A stretch of 64,000 nucleotides of DNA from Ramazzottius varieornatus. Its lineage: Eukaryota; Tardigrada; Eutardigrada; Parachela; Ramazzottiidae. The DNA is taken from the NCBI GenBank assembly GCA_001949185.1, contig BDGG01000001.1:2373324-2437323 (forward strand), in the 5' to 3' direction. Below are positions 35,437-46,453 of this stretch, piece by piece. The notes beneath the pieces are model-generated. The model saw only the letters and a program-made list of their open reading frames with translations, made no database searches and was not told where the DNA came from. The position numbers and the translations under genes are program-made. Position 1 is the stretch's first letter. Each line of letters begins with the position of its first letter.

Positions 35437-36886
35437 ATGGAATACCTCCTCGTCGCTTGCGTCGTCCTTTTGAGTGAGTCCTTACAACCGTTCTGTACCT
35501 ATCTCCAGAAGTTTCCCTTCTTATTTTGACTTGAAGAAAGAAGCCGTGGTGAAAGAGAGCTAAAATGATTTGTTTTTCCTTAGCTTGTCAGATTCGACAT
35601 AATAACTTATTCAGAGTGAAATTGATCTGTCTTGTGTCCTTCCAGGTGCTCAAGTACGGGCTCAGCTCAATGAGACCGCTCCTCTAACCGCCAATGGAAC
35701 CGGTCCAGTGACAATTGTAGCCATAACTGCCACCGGACTTCCTTCCGGTTCTCCACTCTACTCACGACCTGCTGTTCAACGTTTCGGTCTTGGTCAAAGC
35801 CCCTTGACCGCCGGGATGTCCGGCTATCCCTCAAGCTTCTCTTCACAAACCCGCTATGCACCCCTGGTGATGCACATCCGACCTGCGAGCTCCTCGTCGA
35901 TGATGGGAGGTGCTGGCGGCATGGAAATGCAGCCTCCCATGTACGGTATGGGTGGTATGGGTGGTATGGGAAGTATGGGAAGTCCTTACGGTCCCTCGCG
36001 GGGTATGCCCATAGCTATGGATCCTCGCATGTCCGCCATGTACCCAGGCATGTCCCAAGGACCTATGATGGGAGGTATGGGGGGCCAGGGACCCATGGGA
36101 ATGGACCCGAGGATGTCCGCTGTGTATGGTAGTCCCATGATGAACGGTGCATATCCTTCGCCATACGCTTCTTCCTTAGGTACGTTCCTCTCATCTCTAC
36201 CCTTACTATTTCTTCCTTCACCTTGAAATAAGCGGTCTTTTTTTTGTCTAGGTGGAATGGGTGGAATGGGTGGAATGGGTGGTATGGGCCCAATGTATCC
36301 CGGTATGTATCCGGGCGGTTCTCCAATGCCTGGTATGTCCGGTATGTATGGAGGTCCAGAAGATAGCCAGATCATCACTGGCCGCAGTGGTATGATGGGA
36401 GGTATGGGTGGCATGATGGGAGATTCAAGCGGAGTCTCCTTTTTCCCTTACGCCCGCATTCGACCTGGTCCCGGTCTCGTCATCATCAGCTCGAGAGACG
36501 GCCAAACCGGAAGTGACGATCAGAACCAACCTGACATCACCTCAAACAGTACCGACACGACCAACACAGGTGACGGGGAAGTCGTGGAAAGTACCATCGC
36601 ACCTTTCGCTGGCTGGAATGATACCGACATTACGGGACCAGTCATTGGTAACGAAGAAGTGATCCAGTCGACGGTTGGCACAACCGAAAGTCCGGTCATC
36701 GTCAAGGCCCTGCCTGTAGTTACGGCGTCGGCTGTCGTGAATGTTGTAACGTCTGCTCCAAGCGTTGACACTACGAAGACTCCTTGCACTAATCCGACTT
36801 ACATGAACCGACAGTTTATGGCGACTGCCATCCAGATGGGTTTGATTGCAAAGAACGCGACTTGCGTCGTTTTGGTTGACCAGTAG
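35437..36886 (+). CDS. secreted Gly/Met-rich low-complexity protein
   Basis: Three exons, 35437..35473, 35646..36179 and 36252..36886, join to 401 codons plus a stop. Residues 1-13 (MEYLLVACVVLLS) are a signal-peptide core, with likely cleavage near VRA/QLN. The middle, about residues 80-245, is dominated by GGM, GMGGM, PMYG and MYPGM units, interrupted by two copies of MDPRMSA. A phase-1 intron splits the GGM block. The C-terminal third changes character: a beta-like VSFFPYARIRPGPGLVII segment, then a Thr/Asn/Ser-rich acidic stretch with many N-glycosylation sequons, and a final part with two cysteines. The composition suggests an extracellular matrix, cuticle or secretion component; that is inference, and no named family is recognised. 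Confidence 0.85.
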
Positions 36887-37291
36887 AAAGTCCTCCTGGT
36901 TGAATATCATTTTTGTTGTATATTATTTTAATTTCGAAGGAACATTTTCTATCAGTGAAACGATTGTTAGACTCTGTGGGACTGCGCTTGTTTCGGTGGA
37001 CGTTATTGAGTAAATTTTATAGCTGTTTTTATCACACATCGTGTCGCAATGGCTAGGTCTGCTGCTCTCATGTTGGAAAGCAGGTTTCTGCTACCGGAAC
37101 TGAACTGTACAGTTCGGCGTAATTTATAATTAAGCCATTCATCCGATCAATGAGCTCGCCAAAAGTATGTTTCGAAGCCATGCCATAATCAACTGGTGAT
37201 TGCTGTTGTTTACCGTTAAATCTACTAGGAAGTTACCGAGAACCTCAACGAGGCTTTCTCACAGTGGTGCTCGAAACGATAGCAAAAAGAC

Positions 37292-37409
37292 GCCTGCAAC
37301 ACCCGGTGTTCCCAAGCGGTCACCCATCTAAGTACTAACCGGGCCCGACGTAGCTTATCTTCCGAGATCGAACGGGATCGGGAGCATTCTACGTGGTATG
37401 GTCGCAGGC
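37292..37409 (-). rRNA. 5S ribosomal RNA
   Basis: The 118-nt minus-strand sequence follows the metazoan 5S pattern from GCCTGCGACCATACCACG to the GGTGTTGCAGGC end, including AGCTACGTCGGGCCCGGTT and the TTAGATGGGTGACCGC internal promoter region. The terminal stem (GCCTGC/GCAGGC) pairs perfectly. A TTTTT run just after the 3' end is a Pol III terminator. It sits alone between protein genes, not in a tandem array. Confidence 0.97.
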
Positions 37410-37441
37410 AACAGTTACTCAAAATTATCCCCTTGAAAATG
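37410..37441 (-). promoter_or_regulatory. candidate upstream promoter element of 5S gene 1
   Basis: The 32 bases immediately upstream of this 5S gene align without gaps to the 32 bases upstream of the second 5S gene (44906-44937) with 22 identities, while sequence further out does not obviously match. This suggests a shared Pol III upstream element or a shared duplication boundary. Confidence 0.45.
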
Positions 37442-37719
37442 AAAGTATCGAAGATACGGAATCGCGCCATGTGGCTAGATGGCTGTCCTCTTTATATAAG
37501 GTACTGGTAAGTTCCAATAGAGAGTTAATTTGGAACATACTGTAATATATTCTTGTTATCAGTAGAATTTCGTCAACAATGTTCCAAAACTTCAACAAAT
37601 AAGCTGCGGTGTTCGCAAAATAGACAGCTATGGCTTCTAATACTGTACAACTCAAGAGCGGGACGTAAGATATTGTGCTAGTGGCCGCGAACACCAAAAA
37701 CTGCTATTTATTTTACGGT

Positions 37720-40700
37720 CTATCGTTTCTTGTGAGAGCGACCTACAGGCTGTTTCCTCGGTCGCTCGTCTTCCTCAGACGACGATGGATCATAGGGGTC
37801 CTTCTGCTGACCACCACGAGAAGCCTTGCCTTGGCGGTCAGTTTTCGACACCTTTTTCGACTTGTCTCCACTTCCATTACACTGCGTCTTCTTCACTTCG
37901 TTCCCTCCACGCCGTCTCGATCCACTCGGCTGAGGACTGTCATTACGTTCAAGTGACTCGGCTCTTCTTGAAGCACGGGAACCCGTATCCGCTCTTCTGC
38001 TTGATCTTCTAGCTGAGACCTCTGCGTTGTCATTGTGCAGACTTTCAATACGTGCCACAATGTCCTCCGGCAATCTCTGCGAATGGAAAGTTTGTCCAGA
38101 TAGAGTGACTTTGAGAGGTGAAATGAAGGACGAATTACTATACTGTACCTTCTTATCCTCTGGCAGTTTGCGTCGACAACCGTTGAACGCGTCGATCAGG
38201 TACTTCATTGTCGTCTCGTCAGCCACGGCTTTCTTCCAGTTGAAGACCTGTTCGCGAAGTTGCAGCAGAAGCTTTTCTGACATGTGTGGAACGACTAGTG
38301 TCAGGCAGAAAGCGACAATCTGCCATATTTCCACAGGTCTGAAACAACGGAGATAAATATTCAAAGTGATTCTCGAATAGCTGCTATATAAATAAATCCA
38401 TAAGAAAATATCACCGAAGGACTTTCAAGCACAATAAGCTTCGCCTCTTACCGTTTTGACTCAACAATGGCGAAGAAGCTGACCGTAAGGCTGTCCATCT
38501 CCGTGACGTTCTTGCCGACCAGATCGATTAGGTACTTGAAAACCTCTTGCATGTGACTCTGATCCAGCTTCTCTGGTAGATCATTTCGAGCTAAGAGCTG
38601 CGTCACCACGTTCATTACATCGGTCTGCAAGATAAAACCAATCACTAGAGTAATTATACAATAATTTCCTATGGGGATGTTTACCTTGCTCAGTTTTTCC
38701 TTGAAAAAGCCCCGAGTCACTGTGGAGACTTCCGCGTCCGGATCGCAGATCAACATGGCGATGTCACAATACTGTTCGCGAACCTTGACGAGGTCGTTGA
38801 CGATGATACGAACGAAAGCCATGAGGGCGTGATAGCGCACACTGGGATGTGGATGGCGAAGCCTGCAAAAAGGCAGCGTTCACCATAACGAAGCGATAAG
38901 AGCGAAGAAGCAAAAACTCAGATGGACGACCACATACTGCTTCGTATAGATGCTGGTGTGTTCCTGCACCATGTTGACAAAGCGCACGGCGATATCGGAG
39001 AAGCCTACCAGCAGCATCTTGCGCAGCTCCAGAGACTCTGTGGTATCCAGTACTCGAATGATCCGTCTGATGTGACGATTACAGGAATGCTCGCTATACG
39101 AGACCAACACTTTCATAAGTCATAAACCCCCCATTTTGAGGATCGTGACGGCTGTAGTGTACCTTATCAGCATGATGCGGATCAGTGCCATATAAGCCAC
39201 CAGTCCAGCCGGGCGGCCTTTGAAGGCAAAGCTCATTTCCGTCATCTTCACCACCAGGTTCTCGATCAACCAGATACCACTGTTTTCACCTGAAAAACAC
39301 GTCACTTTGTCTCTCATTGCAGAAAAAAAATAAATCATGTGCGGTGAGAAGAAGACAGTGAAACTCACCGTCAGTCTCGGGCTTGAACAGGCGTTTGCGG
39401 AACTGTAGCACCGCTTCCTTTCCGCGGTCTTCTTCGTTCGGTCCATCGGGCTCGTCTTCGTCAAACTCACCTTCTGCTTTCTTGGCTTGGCTCTCTTTGC
39501 TTTCGGCTGACAGAGAAAAGACATCTTCCATCCAGTTGGCGTAGGTGAAAGCAGCGGTGGCACCCAAGTAAAGAACACTATGTTCAAAGACAGACAAGCC
39601 ATCAACACCACCGTCTATGCCCATATTAACGTTGCATGAACTGATCGACGTACTAATGGAGACCGTCTAAGGCGACGGCTTGTTTCTCCAGAGGCGGATT
39701 CGAGCTTTCATCAGCTCTTTCCTGGTCCACGTCCATCCTTTCGACGCCATCGGCAGGAACTCGGCATATCCGGGTAGACTTCTTAGTTGGTTGCTTTGCT
39801 TTGCCCGTGATCTTCAAGCGTGTCAAGACGAAGGAGATGAGGAGTTTTAGCGTGTCAGAAGGCTTCTCCGCAACTGCGAACAAGGCTTCCACCATCTTCC
39901 CATACATGATGGTTTGACCCTTCGCTTTCACATCGCTAAACGCTATAAATAAGGTCAACTGTCAGAGAAGCTCTTTTGACCTAAAATTCGACAGTCGATT
40001 GCCAATACCCACATTGTATGCAGATATTCAAGAAAGAGTAGAGAACTGAATGGTGAGTTGGCAGAGTAAGCTTTTTCTTGTTCCTTGTAGTAACGTCGTC
40101 CTTATCCTAGAGGTAGATGAAATTCGTCAGCCTGGCCCCAGTAGCCCTGAGAAGCGGTACTTACCAACGGGGACCTTCCCAGCTTGATCAGGACATCACA
40201 GAAAGTGCAGACCAGCCTGGTATCAAACGGGACCACGTCTAGACACTTCTTCCGGAGCGGCTCTAGCTTATCACAGATCGCTCCATCAGCAACCCTGCAA
40301 GTGCAAACCCTGTCGCAAAACGGTTACCTCGTAGAAGACAGCTTGGCCAGTGTCCATAAGGCCAAACCCAGTAAGAGAAGGAAGGCGACCTAGTCGATCT
40401 TACGAAGGCAGGACCGACAACGCAAGGCAAGCGCGCCATACATCTTCCGCGTCGTCGGTGGACAATGCGATGCCCACAATCCGCTTCGCAACTTTCTCCG
40501 TAACTGCGTTGTTCTCATCTTTAAACTGCGAAGCAAAGTTCTTGTTAGACATATGCAACAAACGAGCAAATTCCAGAAAGTGTCGAGAAACCAACCAGCA
40601 GCTTGATGGTTTCCGAATTCGCGGCGGCAACGTTTGGGAGTTCCCGAATGAGTCGTTCCACTAGCGCGTCCGAACTTCGGCTAAAACAGGTACGAGTACA

Positions 40701-43700
40701 CATAAAATCAGGTGTTAAAGATCAAAATAGTCAGACTCATCCGGATGGGCAATTGTCAATCTGCCTGAAAGAAAGGTGGACTTACTCGACGCTTTCTTCG
40801 CCCACAAAGTAAGAGCGGTATGCAGACACAGCTGCGTCGCGGATCTCTCTGGTTTCCGACGTAAAGTAGATGGGCAGGCGACGGAGGACACAAACGCCCT
40901 CTTTGAACCCATTATTGTCCGCGAAAATAAGGAAGCTGGAGATCTCGGATATGTCAGTGGCAACTGACATTTGTAGGGTTTTCTCCCATTTCGGCACGGC
41001 CTCACACAACACTCGTCGAATTCGCAAATCAGACTGCAGAAGTAATTAAACAGCTTTAAGCGAGAAAAACTTATATTCAATACCAATAATAAAAGAGATT
41101 AAGACTAAGAGCGCACCTGAAGTTTCAGAATGTGTTCTGACAACGCGCTAATTCCCTTGTTATGGTCGTTAGTCAGCATGGAGAGGAAGCTAGCTAAGGA
41201 CTTTTCGAGAACTGCTACATTCGCCTTCTTGCTGTCTCGTATCTGCTTCAAACAGTCAAGCAGCGATAGCAGACGATGTGGCAGAAGTTCAGTACCGTAT
41301 CTGAAACCAGAGTCATAAATAAGAACCGTACGTATTAGTTAGATTATGTCGCATTTTTAGTCTACCTGTATATGGAACAACTGAACACTTACTCGCCAAG
41401 AAATCCTTGCAGCTGATGGTCGACCATCAGTTTGTCATGAGGAAATTTCTTCGCAGCAGCCATCAAGAAGTAAAAGGCTTTCCCGCCTTCGTTGGTCTCC
41501 AACGCGTCGGACACCTCTTTGATGATCCTGTTTCCATCGAAAGAATGAGCGACAATTCGTCAAAGCTTTACGGAAAGCTCGAACTATACCGTTTGCAATC
41601 TTGCTGTCCGCGCGCAGCTTCTCGGACCTCCGGCGGCAAGATTCCAGTCTTGGAGAAATCTGCGGCGGCTAACGTAATGCCTTTCTTCAGTAATATCCAG
41701 TTCTCCACACACAGCCAAGGCTTCCGAAAGTCTAGACACAAAGAACCAACTTTGGTTAATTGAAAGAAGAAGGCTGTGAATGCCTCTGATTACTGAGAAA
41801 GTTAATATCAATAATGATACCGTATTATTATACTGATTAATTTACCGTCGGCGGTTTCTTCCGGGAGAAGAGTAATCAACTTCTCCACACTTTCTCGCAT
41901 TTCATCCTCCATGTCGGACGAAGTTTTCTGTAAAAAACAATACAATAAGCTACTATAGACATACATTCAACGCGACGGCGGCGTCCGGTCAAAACTTACC
42001 TTGAGCAGATCCAAACGGGAAGACAAAAGCCTCCTCAAGCACTTCAGGGCAGCTTCGCGAACACTCTGAGCCTTGTCGTTCAAGCCAGTCCTTCCGATGA
42101 CTGCAGCAAAGACTTGTTCGAACCTATCTTGACCGATTGGAGTGTTCGCGGCGACGATGTCGTCCACGCAGTTCAGCACCTTCTTCCGAACGTTGGCGTG
42201 ATGATCTAGAATTTCGTCCTGTGAAAAACCGTTTTCAATACGGAAGTCTCTGACGTACTTGGAGTTCAAAATGATGCATACCAGCAAGCACGCCCACCAT
42301 TCGTCCATATGCTCCTTAAGGTCCGAAGCGGAGCCGGAAGGAATTTTACCTGCGTCGATGATAGCACACGTGAGCAAATGAAGGACCACAGATCTAACGG
42401 GAGCAGCCTGTAAAAGCCACGCTAAATCAGAATATGTCATATACGAGTCTATATGTGAGACCTTGGTACACGTGTTCGACAAGATTGTTCCAAGTGGCAC
42501 ACGCTTTGAACCAGTGAGATTGTAAAAGTGCGCAAGTTGAAAGAACGGTCTTGTCGAGTTTGTTTGCCAAGCTCCCATGTGGACCAAATATGTCTGCAAA
42601 ACATTACATCGCTTTTCAGAAGTTCCGCAATGTCTTCCGTGCAAAGAGCAGCGGAAATTGGATGAGTCTTCGCAAGGCCTTCGATCACATTCACGTATGA
42701 TTTGCCTAGAGCATTGGTTTGGGCGATGTCGTCCATATCGCCCTCCAAAACACTGTAAAAAATTCGGAATTACGTACTGTAAATACCCGCTGCGTCCGCG
42801 CAGAATGTACACGTACTTGACGATGCACCCCCGTAGGGGGTTGAACAGGCAGTAAAGCCGGATCGGGTCTGTACTTCACGTGTAGGACGACGTACAGCGC
42901 GGACGCAGCGGGTTTTTACGGTACTTGTTCATATTTTTCCTTGAACTCGTACCTGAACAAGTCCGACACAATCTCCGGTTTTCCTGCTTTATCGTAAGCG
43001 TCTGCCACCACTCTCGCACAAAGACTGCCAGCAGCCTCATTGCGTTGGAACAACCTCATCATGATGCGGAAGTATTCTGAAATATGCACGAGCCAAGATA
43101 CTGCATGTACAGCTTGGAAATAAACTCGGTAATGTCAACAGATTTCTTCTTAGACAGAGAAAAGACTCACCTTCTTCGCAGTCGAAAGACGCTATGGCTC
43201 CACTGAATGCTAGAACGAGCTTATCCGTAGTCTCCTTGTTGTAAGTCTTCACCAGGTTTGCATCTTCGCAAAAACGCGCCAGTGTTTGGAGAAGTAAGCT
43301 ATTATTGAAAACAAGATCAAGCCTGCACTTGGACTGTATAGCTGGGATATCGGGACGGGAAGCTTACCTGACGAACTCTTTTTCGGGCTTTTGGATCCAC
43401 AAAGCAGCCACGTTTTGATGAGGATCGGACAACCGCTTCAACCGGTCCAGAGCTAGCTCTTCTAGCTTCCGGAGGCTGTCGGTTCTCCGATCGCTCCCAG
43501 CTGCTTGACCACCCTACGAGACGGACATGTAGGCGAAACATATATCGATGGAAGCTACATTCGAGCTTACCTTGCGAGACTTGGGTGCACTGAGTTCCTT
43601 CTGCAGATGATCGACGTAATTACAGAGGAGAAAGAACCCAATCTTGCAGAGAGAGCGCAAGTTTGCTTTCACAGCACCGCCTTCCTTAGTCGCGTTCGCT

Positions 43701-44411
43701 GCTCGGTCCAAAGCCATGCCAGTAGCTACGAGATCCATAGATAAGTTGGCATTTTTTTAATAAAAAATTACCTTGCATCAAACCAAAATTAATGAAGTAA
43801 GCTGAACACCTTCCAGAACGACTCGGAAGACACCGGCGTACAGTCCATCGTTCATCGACTGAAAGTGCCTAAACACAGGCCTCGATCAGACATTTTCCCC
43901 AGTTAACTTTGACCAAGACACATGCATGTTACTGTGCATGTCTTACCAAAGGGTAGAGCACAACGGCCGGAAGCTCGTTGAAAGGACCTCTAGGCCGAGT
44001 TGTTTCAGTTCCTGGCGAATAGTTGCTGTTAACGACAACATACAGAACTTCATCGCCGTCCGTACAACTTAGCGGGTTTCTGCGTACGAAATCACCAGCG
44101 TGCTTTAAAGAAACGGTCATACCTCCGTCGTCCCCAAGGTGGTCCATACATTCATCGAGGGACATTGGATGGAGCGAAAACGAACCCGATCCTTCCTTTA
44201 GATCATTCTTCGAAGAAGGCACGAAAAACTCATCCCGTTCAACCTCCAAAAGATCAGCAGCATTCCCTGGAAAAGCAAGGTTGTCAACAGCGTTATCCGT
44301 GGAGCCGCGATGAGTTCCCCTAGTGTGCACAACGTCACATTTTTCTTGGCTGCATACGAGAGACGGCTTACCGAGTTCCAGGGAACGTTCTCGCTCGTCC
44401 ACATCCTCCAT
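37720..44411 (-). CDS. NCAPD2: condensin complex subunit 1 (NCAPD2/CAP-D2)
   Basis: A gene of about 20 exons read from 44411 down to the stop at 37720. The HEAT-repeat condensin I subunit is recognised by several blocks: HFQSMNDGLYAGVF near the N-terminus; NVAALWIQKPEKEFV; NDKAQSVREAALKCLRRLLS; TREIRDAAVSAYRSYFV; and the signature FSDIAVRFVNMVQEHT (39000-38950), then VRYHALMAFVRIIVNDLVKV, the cohesin/condensin Cnd1 domain. The C-terminus is a basic Ser/Arg-rich tail with nuclear-signal-like KK and RKQ clusters. It compacts mitotic chromosomes together with SMC2/SMC4. Between LELG (about 44370) and GNAADLLEVER (about 44265) a further intron is possible, because GT-AG borders are present although the frame is open throughout. 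One intron carries a small transposon at 42774-42924. Confidence 0.95.
42774..42924. mobile_element. 151-bp MITE with 28-bp terminal inverted repeats in an NCAPD2 intron
   Basis: The left end (42774-42801) and right end (42897-42924) are inverted copies over 28 bp with two mismatches, sharing ACCCGCTGCGTCCGCGC. The element is flanked on both sides by TA if its ends are set two bases in, which suits a Tc1/mariner-type insertion. It has no coding capacity and also contains an inner palindrome (CCCCCGTAGGGGG). Confidence 0.8.
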
Positions 44412-44787
44412 TGTATCCTCTATCGGCTGCTCCGCACGTCGTTCGGTGTGAACAGTTCCTGAAAGCCCGGAACAGTCTTACTCCTCAGCGTGCAGACGAT
44501 AGTCCATCATCTGATGATTCCGTCCCGGATATAGTCCAGCGGTAACTTTCTTTCTGCCACCAAGCCTGCGCCTTCCGCACTTTAACCTCGAGTCCCAGAA
44601 AGTGAGTGCGGAACCCCTTGTCCTAGTTTTCAGACTTAAGAGGACAACAAATGCGGTGGAACTGGGAAACAAAACAAGACAGTGAACACTGATAACATTA
44701 TAATTTATACTATTGCCAGCCAAGGCTGCCCGACTGGAACGATTGCTGTAATCGACAATCAAGCGAGGGCTGCAGAACTAAAAAGAA

Positions 44788-44905
44788 GCTTGCAACACCC
44801 GGTGTTCCCAAGCGGTCACCCATCTAAGTACTAACCGGGCCCGACGTAGCTTATCTTCCGAGATCGAACGGGATCGGGAGCATTCTACGTGGTGTGGTCG
44901 CAGGC
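44788..44905 (-). rRNA. 5S ribosomal RNA, second copy with a stem mismatch
   Basis: 118 nt, identical to the copy at 37292-37409 except for two bases seen: A/G in the 5' part (CCACACCACG) and GCAAGC instead of GCAGGC at the 3' end. The latter leaves a C-A mismatch in the terminal stem. The internal promoter is unchanged and a TTTTT terminator follows. It may be functional or an early pseudogene. Confidence 0.93.
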
Positions 44906-44937
44906 AAAGGCTAGTGAAATTTTTTTCCTCGAAATTG
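44906..44937 (-). promoter_or_regulatory. candidate upstream promoter element of 5S gene 2
   Basis: Counterpart of the element at 37410-37441; conserved blocks are a TTTC-AGG core about 25-30 bases before the gene and a TTT-A-TA block closer to it. Confidence 0.45.
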
Positions 44938-45375
44938 TCTGCTGTATTTTGCAGCTGGAAACAATCACTTCTGTTCGTTCTGCGGGGCATTTGGGTTTTG
45001 GAACCTGGAAATACCCACTGTCCAAGCTCCCAACACCCATCAAAGCGTCAGCGCTGATCCAGATAACGGCTTGCAGCCGAATACGCTTGTTACCTTCCGG
45101 CTATGAATGACTGCTAAACTGACACTTCCTTCACTTCGGTTACAGTGACAGCCAGCGTCATGAGCTCTGCAGAGTCGTCATATTAAAGAAGGTAAGCGAT
45201 TACAGTTTTCTGCGATCTCTATGTTCTGTACGTGTACTCAAAGGCCGCCGTCCAGTGACGGAGCTGACACCGGAATCGCTCCTGAAGTTCCAACCATTGT
45301 GATTTCTGATAGTATTCACGCCAGGTCTTGTGGTATTTACATACCGTGTGGCCTGTCGCAGAGCATTCTGTTAGT

Positions 45376-46072
45376 ATGGATTCTAAGGTCGAAACGGCCG
45401 ACATCACCGGGAGATGGGACCTGTACAATTCAGAAGGATTTGAGGATTACCTGAAGGCCGTGGGTGAATACGTTCGTGGCATATGTTAGTGTATCCTTAT
45501 GATATGTATACACCATGTCTTCTTTTCATTCGCCAGGAGTCAATTTCATTCTCCGGAAACTCATAAGTCGGATGGCTGCCTCAACGCTTGAGATTACGAA
45601 AGACGGAGACGAGTATACGATGAAGACGATATCGTCGATGAAGACCATCGAGACCAAATTCAAGCTGGACCAGGAGTTTGATGATAAGCTGATGGACGGT
45701 CGCGAATGCAGGGTAAGTTCACGTATATTATACAGTTCCGACTTCCGGCTCGGAAGTCGGGACTACTTTTACAGTAAACAGACCATTTGATCAGACTGCT
45801 CTTTAGACACTATTTGTGCTCGACGGAAATGTTCTGAAGCAGCGACAGAGAACTCCGGATGGATTTGAGACTAACGTCGAGAGGGAGGTCACGAAAGAGG
45901 AAGTTATCACCGTACGTTTCGGTAACTTCCGTCCGGCGTCTCCAATGGGCACTCGTGTTTCTTTATAGTCTGTACGAAGCGTACGAAATTTTAAGAGTTT
46001 CTTGTGCTTTTGCAGACTATTCGGTACAAAGACGTGACCTGCGTGAGGAAGTTCCGAAAGACCGCAACCTGA
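45376..46072 (+). CDS. fatty-acid-binding protein, cytosolic type
   Basis: Four exons, 45376..45463, 45537..45712, 45807..45911 and 46016..46072, join to 141 codons plus a stop. The four-exon layout with borders after the first helix-turn-helix is the ancestral FABP gene structure. The protein opens with GRWDLYNSEGFEDYLKAVGV, the FABP signature, and continues with beta strands (TLEITKDGDEYTMK, KTIETKFKLDQEF, TLFVLDGNVLKQRQ). The C-terminal R-x-Y ligand anchor appears as RKFRK, with Phe replacing Tyr. There is no signal peptide, so it is an intracellular lipid carrier. In tardigrades the secreted SAHS desiccation proteins share this fold; this gene is the ordinary cytosolic form. Confidence 0.93.
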
Positions 46073-46292
46073 GCTTAAAACTTAAAGTTATCGGTATCCT
46101 GAGCTTTTTAATAACGGTATTGATACAGACCATTCCGGGATGAGACAAGTGCGTTATGTGAATCCCATGTTCTTCTCTTCCCGGTTGATCTTGTTTTTAT
46201 CCACATATGTTTCTGTATACTCCCTGTTTCAAAAAGCAGAAACTAGATAAACGAAATCAAGAGCATACGTCCGTCTGGCTAATGTTCACGTC

Positions 46293-46310
46293 ACTTCCGG
46301 ATCACTTCCG
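46293..46310 (+). promoter_or_regulatory. tandem ACTTCCGG (ETS-like) sites
   Basis: Two ACTTCCGG octamers ten bases apart lie between the FABP and CLPTM1 3' ends. The octamer is the consensus for ETS/GABP factors in animals. Its function here is unproven. Confidence 0.35.
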
Positions 46311-46453
46311 GTAGGGCATCACTTCGACATGTAGTACACTGCAAGCTCGTTAAGATCCAGTAAACCACCAAATTAGCCGCCATGCAGACAAAGCAACATT
46401 CCTCGTTAGAAGGGTTGCTAACAGATACTTCGAGGAAACAAAGTAACTAAGTC

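Noticed and set aside
41967-42812. 281-codon minus-strand open frame read as one exon
   Set aside because: Only its 3' half (from the acceptor near 42410) matches NCAPD2; the rest crosses introns and the MITE.
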